A DNA stretch of 64,000 nt from Chroococcidiopsis thermalis PCC 7203. Lineage in GTDB: Bacteria; Cyanobacteriota; Cyanobacteriia; Cyanobacteriales; Chroococcidiopsidaceae. Under the pieces are notes generated by a model, which had not been told where the DNA came from, searched no databases, and saw only the letters and a list, made by a program, of their open reading frames with translations. The stretch is taken from NCBI RefSeq assembly GCF_000317125.1, contig NC_019695.1:3460336-3524335 (forward strand), read 5' to 3'. This document shows, in pieces, positions 44,554 to 53,794 of the stretch; positions within the stretch are counted from its first letter, which is position 1; every line of letters starts with the position of its first letter. Made by a program: the position numbers and the translations under genes.

Positions 44554-46752
44554 ATGATACCTGATTCCCATTGCTATAAAACCGAAGGCGGTATTCGCGT
44601 TTCTTACTCTACCACCGAGATTCCGGTCGATTCTGCGATCGCAGAGGTGTTATTGCAACTCAATTCTCAGCGGGGAGGGGTATTGACGAGTAGCTATGAG
44701 TATCCTGGGCGTTACAAGCGATGGGCGATTGGCTTTGTCAATCCACCCTTGGAACTTGCTACCCGCGAGAATACTTTTACTCTGAGGGCGCATAACGATC
44801 GCGGCGTGGTTTTATTACCATATTTGGCAGCGCGTCTATCTGAAGACGCACAATTAGAAACAGTCCAGCTAGAAAACAATTGTATTGTTGGCACGGTTAA
44901 ATTAGCCGAAAGAATATATTCCGAGGAAGAACGCAGCAGGCAACCATCTGTTTTCACCGTAATTCGTCGGTTGTTACATACTTTCCACAGTAGCGAAGAC
45001 GATCGCTTAGGCTTGTATGGTGCATTCGGCTACGATTTGGTATTTCAGTTTGAGTCAATGCCAAAGTTGCATTCTCGTCCCACAGACCAACGAGACTTAG
45101 TATTATATTTGCCAGATGAACTCGTCGTTGTCGATCGCTATCAACAAACGGCGTTTCGCTATCAGTATGAGTTTGAGATAGACAACAGCAGCACCAGAGG
45201 TTTACCGCGTACAGGTGAATCTATGGACTACAAGGGTCAACATCTAACTCCAACCCAAGATTGCGATCGCGCCCCTGGTGAATATGCTCAACTGGTACGA
45301 GAAGCACTAGGATACTTTCAAAGAGGCGATCTATTTGAAGTTGTTCCCAGCCAAACTTTTTTTGCTGCTTGCGAAGCATCTCCGGCTCAATTATTTCAAA
45401 CATTACAGCAAGTCAATCCCAGTCCCTACGGATTTATTTTTAACTTAGGTAACGAATATTTAATTGGTTCCTCTCCAGAAATGTTCGTGCGGGTGGAAGG
45501 TAAGCATATTGAAACCTGCCCGATTAGCGGCACGATCGAGCGCGGACAGGATGCGATTGAAGATGCGGAACAAATTCGTCAGTTGCTCAACTCCCGCAAA
45601 GATGAAGCCGAACTAACGATGTGTACTGATGTCGATCGCAACGATAAATCGCGGATTTGCGAACCTGGATCGGTGCAAGTGATCGGTCGCCGCCAAATCG
45701 AATTGTACAGTCATCTAATTCATACAGTCGATCACGTAGAAGGACAACTGCGACCGGAATTTGATGCCTTAGATGCCTTTTTAACGCACACTTGGGCAGT
45801 AACGGTGACAGGCGCACCCAAGCGTGCAGCAATGCAGTTTATCGAACGGCACGAACCTAGTTCTCGGCGTTGGTATGGTGGTGCAGTTGGCTGGTTAAAC
45901 TTCAACGGTAACTTGAATACAGGGCTGATTTTACGCACGATTAGATTGCAAGATGCGATCGCCGAAGTCAGAGTTGGCGCTACCGTCTTGTATGACTCAA
46001 TTCCAGAGGCAGAAGCGCAAGAAACTATTACGAAAGCTGCTGCCATGTTTGAAACCATCAACCGCGCCCAGCAAATCGGTAATGATTTGTCAAGTGAAAT
46101 AAAAGAATTAATCAGCGATCGCCCGCAACAGCGTCCATACGTGCTGCTGATTGACTACGAGGACTCTTTCGTTCACACCCTCGCCAACTACATTCGTCAA
46201 ACTGGGGCGATCGTCAAAACGCTACGCCACGGCTTTAGCGAAACAGTTTTCGACACCGAGCGTCCAGATTTGGTAGTTTTTTCGCCCGGTCCTGGTAGAC
46301 CCAAGGATTTTCGCGTTCCAGAAACAGTTTTAGCCTGCGTCAATCGACGAATTCCGATTTTTGGCGTTTGTTTGGGACTACAAGGAATTGTCGAAGCTTT
46401 TGGCGGAGAACTAGGAGTACTGAATTATCCTCAACACGGCAAAGTTTCTCGCGTTTTTGTTACAGATTCAGAGTCTCATTTGTTCGAGAACTTACCCACA
46501 TCCTTTGAAGTCGGTAGATACCATTCATTATTTGCGCTACCGAAACTCTTACCCCCAGATTTAAAAGTTACAGCAATTTCTCATGATGATGTAATTATGG
46601 GCATCGAGCATCGAGAAATGCCAATTGCCGCAGTTCAGTTTCACCCCGAATCAATCATGACCCTAAACAGCGACATCGGCTTAAAAATTGTCAAAAATAT
46701 TGTTGGCAACTATGCCAATCTTCAAGCATCAAAATCTGTTGTTGTTGGGTAA
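44554..46752 (+). CDS. trpE: Anthranilate synthase, TrpE-TrpG fusion
   Basis: The 732-residue protein fuses the chorismate-binding TrpE part (about 1-510) to a glutamine amidotransferase part (about 525-730). TrpE motifs are FEVVPSQTFF, NPSPYGFIFNLG, GSSPEMFVRVEG, CPISGTIERG and TGAPKRAAM. The amidotransferase has nucleophile C606 (FGVCLGLQG) with H697 and E699 (QFHPESI). It converts chorismate and glutamine to anthranilate. A fused trpE is known from scytonemin clusters, alongside housekeeping copies elsewhere. ATG 44554 was chosen because the TTG start adds residues without family match. The following genes are trpC, trpA and trpB. Confidence 0.93.
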   Translation: MIPDSHCYKTEGGIRVSYSTTEIPVDSAIAEVLLQLNSQRGGVLTSSYEYPGRYKRWAIGFVNPPLELATRENTFTLRAHNDRGVVLLPYLAARLSEDAQLETVQLENNCIVGTVKLAERIYSEEERSRQPSVFTVIRRLLHTFHSSEDDRLGLYGAFGYDLVFQFESMPKLHSRPTDQRDLVLYLPDELVVVDRYQQTAFRYQYEFEIDNSSTRGLPRTGESMDYKGQHLTPTQDCDRAPGEYAQLVREALGYFQRGDLFEVVPSQTFFAACEASPAQLFQTLQQVNPSPYGFIFNLGNEYLIGSSPEMFVRVEGKHIETCPISGTIERGQDAIEDAEQIRQLLNSRKDEAELTMCTDVDRNDKSRICEPGSVQVIGRRQIELYSHLIHTVDHVEGQLRPEFDALDAFLTHTWAVTVTGAPKRAAMQFIERHEPSSRRWYGGAVGWLNFNGNLNTGLILRTIRLQDAIAEVRVGATVLYDSIPEAEAQETITKAAAMFETINRAQQIGNDLSSEIKELISDRPQQRPYVLLIDYEDSFVHTLANYIRQTGAIVKTLRHGFSETVFDTERPDLVVFSPGPGRPKDFRVPETVLACVNRRIPIFGVCLGLQGIVEAFGGELGVLNYPQHGKVSRVFVTDSESHLFENLPTSFEVGRYHSLFALPKLLPPDLKVTAISHDDVIMGIEHREMPIAAVQFHPESIMTLNSDIGLKIVKNIVGNYANLQASKSVVVG

Positions 46753-46835
46753 TGGTTAATGGGTAATTGCGAGTAGCTAGTAACTAATTTTAATAACTTT
46801 TGACTTTTGACTTATTCCTCACAACCGAGTTCTCA

Positions 46836-47699
46836 ATGGCTACTATCGAAATCAATCATCAGGTTGCATCTAACAGTAAATCGCGTCATATTTTGGCTGA
46901 AATTGTGTGGCATAAACAGCAGGAAGTTGTTCAACTGCAAGCAGATATGCCATTAGCTGAGTTGCAAAAACAGGTCAACGATACACCGTGGGCAGAAGAC
47001 TTTTTGATGGCGATCGAGCAAAGCGATCGCCAACCAAGTTTGATTGCCGAAGTCAAAAAAGCATCGCCAAGTAAAGGAGTTATCTGTGCTGACTTCGATC
47101 CGGTACAAATTGCCCAAGCATACGAACAAAGCGGCGCAACCTGTATTTCAGTTTTGACCGATCGCAAATTCTTTCAAGGCAGTTTTGACAATCTGCGGAA
47201 AATTCGGCAAAGTGTGGCACTACCGCTATTATGCAAAGAGTTCGTTATCGATCCGTATCAAATTTATCTAGCGCGAGCTGCTGGAGCAGATGCAGTATTG
47301 CTAATTGCAGCCATTTTATCAGATAGTAGTTTGCAAAACTTTTTAAAAATTGCTCATGAATTGGGCATGACTGCTTTAGTTGAAGTACACACACTTGACG
47401 AACTCGATCGCGTACTAGCACTATCCGATGTGCGCCTGATTGGAATTAATAATCGCAACCTAGAAAACTTTCACGTCGATTTGGAAACAACACGGCTACT
47501 AATGGCACAGCGTCGGCAACAAATTAGCGATTTGGGCATTACCGTTGTCAGCGAGTCTGGCTTACATACAGCTGAAGATTTATCCCTGGTTGCCAACGCT
47601 GGCGTTCGTGCAGTTCTAGTCGGAGAGTCACTCGTTAAACAACCCGATGTAGAACAAGCTGTACGTAGTTTATTGAATACTAAGACTGGTAGTTGGTAA
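46836..47699 (+). CDS. trpC: Indole-3-glycerol phosphate synthase TrpC
   Basis: The 287-residue TIM-barrel protein has the motifs [15 protein letters not shown] (catalytic Lys), [42 protein letters not shown] and SESGLHT. It closes the indole ring from carboxyphenylamino-deoxyribulose phosphate. It starts at ATG 46836; the upstream frame is repeat-derived. It lies between trpE and trpA; no trpF is seen in the window, so that step must come from elsewhere. Confidence 0.95.
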   Translation: MATIEINHQVASNSKSRHILAEIVWHKQQEVVQLQADMPLAELQKQVNDTPWAEDFLMAIEQSDRQPSLIAEVKKASPSKGVICADFDPVQIAQAYEQSGATCISVLTDRKFFQGSFDNLRKIRQSVALPLLCKEFVIDPYQIYLARAAGADAVLLIAAILSDSSLQNFLKIAHELGMTALVEVHTLDELDRVLALSDVRLIGINNRNLENFHVDLETTRLLMAQRRQQISDLGITVVSESGLHTAEDLSLVANAGVRAVLVGESLVKQPDVEQAVRSLLNTKTGSW

Positions 47700-47779
47700 T
47701 TGGTAGTTGCTAGTTGTTAGGTACTTCTAACTTACGACTTACGACTTACGACTTACCTATTACCCATTACCTATTACCC

Positions 47780-48625
47780 ATGACCCAAATAATTTCAAAT
47801 CGCTTCCAATCTCTACGCAGCCGCCAAGAGTGTGCTTTGATTCCTTTTATTACAGCTGGCGATCCTTACTTAGAAACGACGGCTGAAGCTTTATATACTC
47901 TCGATCGCAATGGTGCGGATTTTATCGAGTTGGGCGTTCCCTATGCCGATCCACTGGCTGATGGACCTGTAATTCAAGCAGCGGCAACCCGTGCGTTGCA
48001 AAGAGGTACGCGCTTAGAGCAGGTGCTAGAAATGGTAGCAACTGTCAGCCCCAATCTCAAAGCACCGTTGATTTTATTTACCTACTACAACCCGATTTTA
48101 AACCGAGGCGTTCGTGCCTTTTGCCAACAAATTGCCAGCGCTGGGGTGCGGGGGTTAGTCGTGCCGGATTTACCTCTAGAAGAAGCGACAGAGTTAATTC
48201 AAGCTGCGGCTGATTCTGGCATTGAGACCACCTTACTCGTAGCACCTACTAGCTCTCCCGAAAGGATAGCCGCGATCGCTCGTCAATCGCAAGGTTTTAT
48301 CTACCTTGTCAGCGTTACGGGTGTAACGGGAGTGCGATCGCACTTACAAGAACGGGTAAAAACTCTGCTAACAGACATGCGCCGCATTACCGATAAACCG
48401 ATTGGTGTTGGTTTTGGGATTTCTGGAGCCGAACAAGCACGTCAGGTCAAAGATTGGGGCGCAGATGCGGCGATCGTCGGTAGTGCCTTTGTCAAACATT
48501 TAGCAGCCGCAAACTCAACTGAAGGATTGCAGGCGATCGCTCAATTATGTCGAGAACTAAAATCAGCAATTTCTGTGAGAAGCGAGGAGCGAGGAGCGAG
48601 GAGCGAGGGGTTAGTTGTGAGTTGA
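47780..48625 (+). CDS. trpA: Tryptophan synthase alpha subunit TrpA
   Basis: The 281-residue protein has the alpha-subunit motifs [11 protein letters not shown], the catalytic Glu in [41 protein letters not shown] and [12 protein letters not shown]. It cleaves indole-glycerol phosphate to indole for the beta subunit. The last about 15 residues ([15 protein letters not shown]) come from a tandem GAGCGAG repeat and are not part of the family fold, so the natural end appears to have been extended. trpB follows. Confidence 0.94.
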   Translation: MTQIISNRFQSLRSRQECALIPFITAGDPYLETTAEALYTLDRNGADFIELGVPYADPLADGPVIQAAATRALQRGTRLEQVLEMVATVSPNLKAPLILFTYYNPILNRGVRAFCQQIASAGVRGLVVPDLPLEEATELIQAAADSGIETTLLVAPTSSPERIAAIARQSQGFIYLVSVTGVTGVRSHLQERVKTLLTDMRRITDKPIGVGFGISGAEQARQVKDWGADAAIVGSAFVKHLAAANSTEGLQAIAQLCRELKSAISVRSEERGARSEGLVVS

Positions 48626-48690
48626 TTCCGAATACCCAACTTACGACTTACCAACTACCAACTACCAATTACCAATTACCAATAAAAACC

Positions 48691-49926
48691 GTGGTTAGCA
48701 TCAAAGAAACTAATAATCTTTCACAAGTACAACCCGATTCCTTGGGTCGGTTTGGGCGTTTCGGTGGTAAGTACGTGCCGGAAACATTAATGCCTGCACT
48801 AACCGAACTAGAAGCAGCCTACGCGCAATATCGGGTCGATCCCAGCTTTCAGGCTGAGTTGCAACAACTACTGCATGACTATGTTGGCAGACCCAGCCCT
48901 TTATATTTTGCCGAGCGTCTGACCCAACACTACCAGCGACCCGATGGCACGGGAGCGCAGATCTATTTAAAGCGAGAAGACTTAAACCATACGGGCGCGC
49001 ATAAAATTAATAATGCTCTCGCTCAAGTTTTATTAGCAAAACGGATGGGCAAGCAAAGAATTATTGCCGAGACGGGAGCGGGTCAGCATGGGGTTGCAAC
49101 TGCTACTGTCTGCGCTCGCTTTGGGTTGCAGTGCATCGTCTACATGGGCATTCACGACATGGAACGGCAAGCCCTAAATGTATTTCGGATGCGGCTGATG
49201 GGGACGGAGGTGCGCCCAGTAGAGGCAGGTACGGGAACGTTAAAAGATGCAACTTCGGAGGCAATTCGGGATTGGGTCACAAACGTAGAATCAACTCATT
49301 ATATTTTAGGTTCCGTTGCTGGACCTCATCCCTATCCGATGATGGTACGAGACTTTCATGCTGTTATTGGTACGGAAACTCGCGCCCAATGTCAGCAAAA
49401 ATGGGGCGGGTTGCCAGATATTCTCTTAGCCTGCGTCGGAGGAGGTTCTAACGCAATTGGAATGTTCTACGAGTTTGTCAACGAACCAACAGTGCGGTTA
49501 ATTGGAGTTGAAGCAGCTGGGGAAGGAGTCAGCACGGAAAAACACGCAGCAACTCTCACGCAAGGACGAGTCGGCGTGTTGCATGGTGCAATGAGTTACT
49601 TACTTCAAGACGAAGACGGTCAAGTTGTAGAAGCACATTCAATTAGTGCTGGACTAGACTATCCTGGTGTGGGTCCCGAACACAGCTATTTAAAGGATAT
49701 CGGACGCGGCGAATATTACAGCGTCACGGATGCCCAAGCATTAGATGCATTCAAAAATTTGGCTCAACTAGAAGGGATTATTCCAGCTCTAGAAACTGCC
49801 CACGCGATCGCCTATTTAGATATTCTCTGTCCGCAATTAAGTGGCAGTCCGCGTATTGTCATCAATTGCTCTGGACGTGGCGATAAGGACGTACAAACTG
49901 TCGTGAAGTTAGGGATTGGGAGCTAG
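48691..49926 (+). CDS. trpB: Tryptophan synthase beta subunit TrpB
   Basis: From GTG 48691 the protein has 411 residues, the usual length. It has [17 protein letters not shown], the PLP Lys105 in [13 protein letters not shown], and [25 protein letters not shown] carries the phosphate loop, followed by [12 protein letters not shown] and NCSGRGDKD. It joins indole and serine to tryptophan. A longer frame reaching back into trpA consists of translated repeats and was rejected. Confidence 0.95.
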   Translation: MVSIKETNNLSQVQPDSLGRFGRFGGKYVPETLMPALTELEAAYAQYRVDPSFQAELQQLLHDYVGRPSPLYFAERLTQHYQRPDGTGAQIYLKREDLNHTGAHKINNALAQVLLAKRMGKQRIIAETGAGQHGVATATVCARFGLQCIVYMGIHDMERQALNVFRMRLMGTEVRPVEAGTGTLKDATSEAIRDWVTNVESTHYILGSVAGPHPYPMMVRDFHAVIGTETRAQCQQKWGGLPDILLACVGGGSNAIGMFYEFVNEPTVRLIGVEAAGEGVSTEKHAATLTQGRVGVLHGAMSYLLQDEDGQVVEAHSISAGLDYPGVGPEHSYLKDIGRGEYYSVTDAQALDAFKNLAQLEGIIPALETAHAIAYLDILCPQLSGSPRIVINCSGRGDKDVQTVVKLGIGS

Positions 49927-49931
49927 TACTC

Positions 49932-49963
<32 letters not shown>

Positions 49964-50029
49964 AAAACATTCACCACGCACCACTACCAATTACCCATTA
50001 CCAAATAAAAAATTAGCAGGAAAATTAAC

Positions 50030-51112
50030 ATGATCGTAGTGATGAAAAGCGGTACTCCAGAAGGGGAAATCGCTCGAATTTCTGAAGAGTTAAGTAGCTG
50101 GGGTTTGAAAGTAGAAAAAAGTGTTGGCAAACACAAAATTGTTCTCGGTCTAGTTGGGAACACAGCTGAATTAGATCCGTTCCGAGTCCAAGAACTCAGT
50201 CCTTGGATCGAACAAGTCGTGCGGGTCGAACAACCATTCAAGCGCGTCAGCCGCGAGTTTCGTCATGGTGAACCTAGCGAAGTCGTTGTGTCAACTCCAA
50301 ATGGTTTCGTCCCTTTTGGGGAACACCACCCGCTCGTAACAATCGCAGGTCCTTGCTCGGTAGAAAACGAAGAAATGATCGTCTATACTGCTCAAAGAGT
50401 CAAGGCAGCAGGCGCAAAGTTCCTGCGCGGTGGTGCTTACAAACCTCGTACATCCCCTTATGCATTTCAAGGACATGGGGAGAGTGCTTTAAATTTACTT
50501 ATTGCAGCCCGCGATGCAACGGGTTTAGGAATTATTACTGAAGTGATGGACACTGCCGATCTGGAAAAGGTGGCAGCGGTAGCAGATATCGTGCAGGTAG
50601 GGGCGAGAAATATGCAGAATTTTCCCCTACTCAAGAAGGTGGGAGCGCAGGACAAACCAGTGTTCCTCAAGCGGGGAATGTCAGCCACGATTGAAGAGTG
50701 GCTGATGGCAGCCGAATATATCATGGCAGCAGGAAACCCAAATGTGATTCTCTGCGAACGGGGTATTCGCGGTTTCGATCGCCAGTATGCACGGAATACA
50801 CTCGATTTATCAGTTATTCCCGTGTTGCGATCGCTCACCCATCTACCAATCGCGATCGATCCCAGCCACGGTACGGGTAAAGCCGAGTACGTCCCCTCAA
50901 TGGCAATGGCAGCGATCGCGGCAGGTACGGATTCGTTAATGATCGAAGTCCATCCCAATCCCGCCAAAGCTTTATCCGATGGACCTCAATCACTTACTCC
51001 AGAACGGTTCGATTCCTTGATGCAAGAACTCGCCGTTGTCGGTAAAGCCATGAATCGCTGGACTAAAGAATCAGTTAACAGTTATCAGTTACCAGTTGTC
51101 AGTGGAAAGTGA
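50030..51112 (+). CDS. aroG: 3-deoxy-7-phosphoheptulonate (DAHP) synthase
   Basis: The 360-residue protein has an N-terminal ferredoxin-like regulatory module (about 1-75) before a DAHP synthase barrel of the type I-beta group. Motifs are VTIAGPCSVENEEM, LRGGAYKPRTSPYAFQG, QVGARNMQNFPLLKKVG, PVFLKRGMSATIEEW and AIDPSHGTGK. It condenses phosphoenolpyruvate and erythrose 4-phosphate, the first shikimate step. The symbol follows the name used in scytonemin clusters; by family aroF would also do. The final residues (NSYQLPVVSGK) derive from the AGTTATCAG repeat. Confidence 0.92.
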   Translation: MIVVMKSGTPEGEIARISEELSSWGLKVEKSVGKHKIVLGLVGNTAELDPFRVQELSPWIEQVVRVEQPFKRVSREFRHGEPSEVVVSTPNGFVPFGEHHPLVTIAGPCSVENEEMIVYTAQRVKAAGAKFLRGGAYKPRTSPYAFQGHGESALNLLIAARDATGLGIITEVMDTADLEKVAAVADIVQVGARNMQNFPLLKKVGAQDKPVFLKRGMSATIEEWLMAAEYIMAAGNPNVILCERGIRGFDRQYARNTLDLSVIPVLRSLTHLPIAIDPSHGTGKAEYVPSMAMAAIAAGTDSLMIEVHPNPAKALSDGPQSLTPERFDSLMQELAVVGKAMNRWTKESVNSYQLPVVSGK

Positions 51113-51190
51113 GGAGTGAGGAGTGGCTGGTGGCTAGTGACTAGTGACTAGCCACCAATTACCAATTACCAATTACCAACTACCAATCAC
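51113..51190. repeat. Short tandem repeats before trpD
   Basis: GGCTAGTGACTAG and ATTACCAATTACC-type units fill the gap between the DAHP synthase gene and trpD. Confidence 0.75.
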
Positions 51191-52195
51191 ATGCAAACAC
51201 CGCGATCGCGAGAACAAGCACGTCAGGTGATGGAATATCTCTTGTCGGGTGAAGCTGAGTTCAATGAAATTGTCAGCTTTTTGCAAACTCGACCAGTAGT
51301 CGATGCCCAAACTCAAGAACTCCTGGGATATCGCGATGTCCTTTGGGACAGAAGGCGGCGAGCAAACTTCGGTCATGTCGATCTCGATATTGTCGGTACT
51401 GGCGGGGTGCGCCGACCGCGCTATAACGTTTCTACCACAGCAGCATTTATTGTCGCCGCTTTGGGGATTCGAGTTGCTAAGCACGGTAATCGAGGCTCAG
51501 TTAAACCTAATGGTTCCTGCGATCTGCTGGAAGTTTTGGGAATTTCTCTAACAGCGATGACAGCGCGGGCTGTTGAAAGTTTAGCGACGACTGGGCTGAG
51601 TTTTCTATTTGCCCGGGATTGGCATCCAGCTTTTAAGGCGATCGCAGCTGCTAGGGCTGAAGTCGGTTATCCTACTGTGTTTAATCTACTAGGACCATTA
51701 CTCAATCCCAGCCAACCCAAACATCAACTTGTCGGTTGTGGCGATCCAGCAGTAGCGCAAATTATTGCAGAAACTTTAATGGAATTAGGGATAGAGGCTT
51801 TAGTTGTTACTGGTTCGGATGGACTAGATGAGATCACCTTAGCGGGTGCTTCTCAAGTTATAGAAGTACGGGGCGATCGCATCAGTACAAAGCAAATTGT
51901 GCCTGAAGATTTTGGTATGGAAACCGTCCCAGAATCGGAGTTAGCTGGAGGCAATGCTACAGATAACGCCGCAGAATTTCTAGCTATTCTTAGCGGACAG
52001 GGACGAAAAGCACTGGTCGATCTCGTCACTTTAAATGCCGCTTTTGCACTGTATCTAGTAGACAAAAGTTACGACATAGAATCAGCAATTTGTACTAGCA
52101 GACATTCATTAATTGATGGTACTGCCAAGACATATTTCCTTCAGTTTCGCGAGTTCATTATGACTGATAACTTAGTGAGTGTGTACGATAATTGA
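51191..52195 (+). CDS. trpD: Anthranilate phosphoribosyltransferase TrpD
   Basis: The 334-residue protein has the N-terminal helical bundle and the PRPP-binding motif DIVGTGGVRRPRYNVSTTAA. It continues with KHGNRGSVKPNGSCDLLE, FLFARDWHPAFK and VFNLLGPLLNPSQPKHQLVG. Canonical enzymes have GTGGD; here GTGGVRRP occurs, and the RDWHPAF segment also differs from the more usual HHPAM form. It resembles divergent TrpD paralogues, so a shifted substrate or activity is possible. It ends the aromatic gene run. Confidence 0.88.
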   Translation: MQTPRSREQARQVMEYLLSGEAEFNEIVSFLQTRPVVDAQTQELLGYRDVLWDRRRRANFGHVDLDIVGTGGVRRPRYNVSTTAAFIVAALGIRVAKHGNRGSVKPNGSCDLLEVLGISLTAMTARAVESLATTGLSFLFARDWHPAFKAIAAARAEVGYPTVFNLLGPLLNPSQPKHQLVGCGDPAVAQIIAETLMELGIEALVVTGSDGLDEITLAGASQVIEVRGDRISTKQIVPEDFGMETVPESELAGGNATDNAAEFLAILSGQGRKALVDLVTLNAAFALYLVDKSYDIESAICTSRHSLIDGTAKTYFLQFREFIMTDNLVSVYDN

Positions 52196-52271
52196 CTCGC
52201 TCCTACAATACCTGATTTCTAATTTTTTGATTTCTGACTTTTAACTTTTGACTTCAAAAAGGTAAATTTTC

Positions 52272-52976
52272 ATGTCTCAATCTAGTAGTGAAGAATTTTG
52301 GTTTAGTCCGCTTTTTCGCATAGCTGGTTATGTCTTATTGGCTTTGTCACTTTTAGATATTATTAGTATTTTTATTCCTCCAGGTTTTACCAATCCTGCG
52401 TGGGAGTTTCAAATGGCAAGCCATCTGGTTGAGCGATCGCCTGTGCCATTAATTGGATTAGTATTTCTCTTAATTGGCGAGAAAAACTTTAAAATTTTCA
52501 AGTTTTTGTCTAGAGCGGCTCTGGTAGCTGGCATATTGTTTCTATTGCTACTGCCTTTAATTGTCAGTTCTGCTTGGCGCATACACGAAGGAGGCGATCG
52601 CCAAATCGCGCAACAATCAGCACAGCTTCAAGTTATCAAGCAACAACTCAGTCAAGCTCAAACAGATCGAGAAATTACAGATACATTGTCTCGGTTTAAT
52701 TTACGAATTAATGCGCCAACATCTCAAAATCCTCAGCAATTAAAAAGTCAAATTCTAGCTGGAATTGCTAAGTCTGAGCAGAAATTTCAAGCACAAGCAT
52801 CACAAAATACAGCCAATAGTCTAAACTTGACAAAAAATGTCATAAAAACTGGCTTGGGAACCTTAATTGCTGGAGCTTTTTTCCTAATGGTTTGGCGCGG
52901 TACTGCCAACACAGTGAAAGGTAGTCAAACCAAAAAGCAAAAACTCAGAAATAATCTGCCACTCGTAAACGAATAA
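52272..52976 (+). CDS. HpsJ-like membrane protein
   Basis: The 234-residue protein has membrane helices at about 15-35, 55-70, 80-99 and 190-207. A soluble coiled-coil-like region lies between the third and fourth (SAQLQVIKQQLSQAQTDREI). The start FRIAGYVLLALSLLDIISIFIPP, partly shown as LLDIISIFIPP, and NPAWEFQMASHLVERSPVPL fit the cyanobacterial HpsJ-like family, named for a protein needed for hormogonium polysaccharide and motility in Nostoc. The next gene starts six bases after its stop, so they form an operon. The family call is from memory of the pattern. Confidence 0.65.
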   Translation: MSQSSSEEFWFSPLFRIAGYVLLALSLLDIISIFIPPGFTNPAWEFQMASHLVERSPVPLIGLVFLLIGEKNFKIFKFLSRAALVAGILFLLLLPLIVSSAWRIHEGGDRQIAQQSAQLQVIKQQLSQAQTDREITDTLSRFNLRINAPTSQNPQQLKSQILAGIAKSEQKFQAQASQNTANSLNLTKNVIKTGLGTLIAGAFFLMVWRGTANTVKGSQTKKQKLRNNLPLVNE

Positions 52977-52982
52977 CATAGT

Positions 52983-53429
52983 ATGTTGGATAATAGTAGC
53001 GCTGCTAGCGATCGCACGAGTAATCACAGCGATATTTTGCTAGGTTCGCCTTCTAGTCGCTTCAGTGAAGCTCTCGAACCGGACAGGTCGAGCAACGTTT
53101 TTGGTAATAGCGATTCGTTCGATCGCAATACCAACGAGGAGGATATTTCTCCTATGGGTAACGATTTCCTCTACGGTGGCAATCCTTTTGCTGGTGACAA
53201 CTTTTGGAATATCTTTGCTGACGGGAACAATCAGAATAGTGGCAATTTTCCCGATCCGATTGGTAGCGAGTGGAATTTCAGCGGTGCAGCTACTCCGAGT
53301 CAAGTCTTAACTATTAGTAATGACGCGATCGTAGTTCCTCATAGCGATGAGTACAATAATTTATTGCTAAATGCTCCTCAAGCCCAAGCCAGTCTTGACA
53401 CAAATTCAGCTTCGGTAATTTGGCTATAA
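52983..53429 (+). CDS. Hypothetical protein sharing the YGGNPFAGDNFWNIFA motif
   Basis: The 148-residue protein is rich in Ser, Asn and Asp and has no signal peptide, Cys or membrane segment. Residues about 64-79 read YGGNPFAGDNFWNIFA, almost identical to residues 75-90 of the large repeat protein at 53795. The opening ILLGSPSSRFSEALEP also echoes its SPFGRLSEVLD segment. It seems a short paralogue lacking the GNGNW repeats. It is co-transcribed with the HpsJ-like gene, with a 6-base gap, and followed by a strong hairpin. No known family recognised. Confidence 0.7.
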   Translation: MLDNSSAASDRTSNHSDILLGSPSSRFSEALEPDRSSNVFGNSDSFDRNTNEEDISPMGNDFLYGGNPFAGDNFWNIFADGNNQNSGNFPDPIGSEWNFSGAATPSQVLTISNDAIVVPHSDEYNNLLLNAPQAQASLDTNSASVIWL

Positions 53430-53794
53430 CCATATTAGAGGCGTTGCAGGACGTAAGTAAAAATAATCAATAAGCTGCAAATCATGACTTGCAGCTTATT
53501 GATTTTAGATCGATTAGAAAAAAATAAATAACAAATTGCTCGAAAGATTCGTCACTGACAATCATGTCTTACGAAGTATAGACTATTTTAGTATCAAATA
53601 CAGTATTAATTAATCCTGTAATTGTATTCGTAGTTCAAGTGCTAACTCTTAGCAACTCAGCTTTGATAGCAAGACAAGTATTTTTTGCAAAGATAATGCG
53701 CAAAGCATTAGCAATTAATACTGATTAATTTCTGGATATATAGAATATTTTTGCCACTTAGAACTCTGTACTAGTAATTAGGAGAAGTAGCTTC
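53430..53794. other. Intergenic region between the two motif-sharing genes
   Basis: This 365-base AT-rich gap contains a perfect 16-bp hairpin at its left end. It otherwise shows no gene. The promoter of the large repeat gene should be in its right half; AGGAG at 53781-53785 is that gene's ribosome-binding site. Confidence 0.5.
53465..53504 (+). terminator. Perfect 16-bp hairpin, probable terminator
   Basis: AATCAATAAGCTGCAA is followed by an 8-base loop and its exact complement. Only a short T-run follows, so termination is likely but not certain. It sits 36 bases after the small gene's stop. Confidence 0.6.

Noticed and set aside
48547-48690. A longer TrpB start overlapping trpA
   Set aside because: The added residues are translated short repeats and have no match to TrpB.
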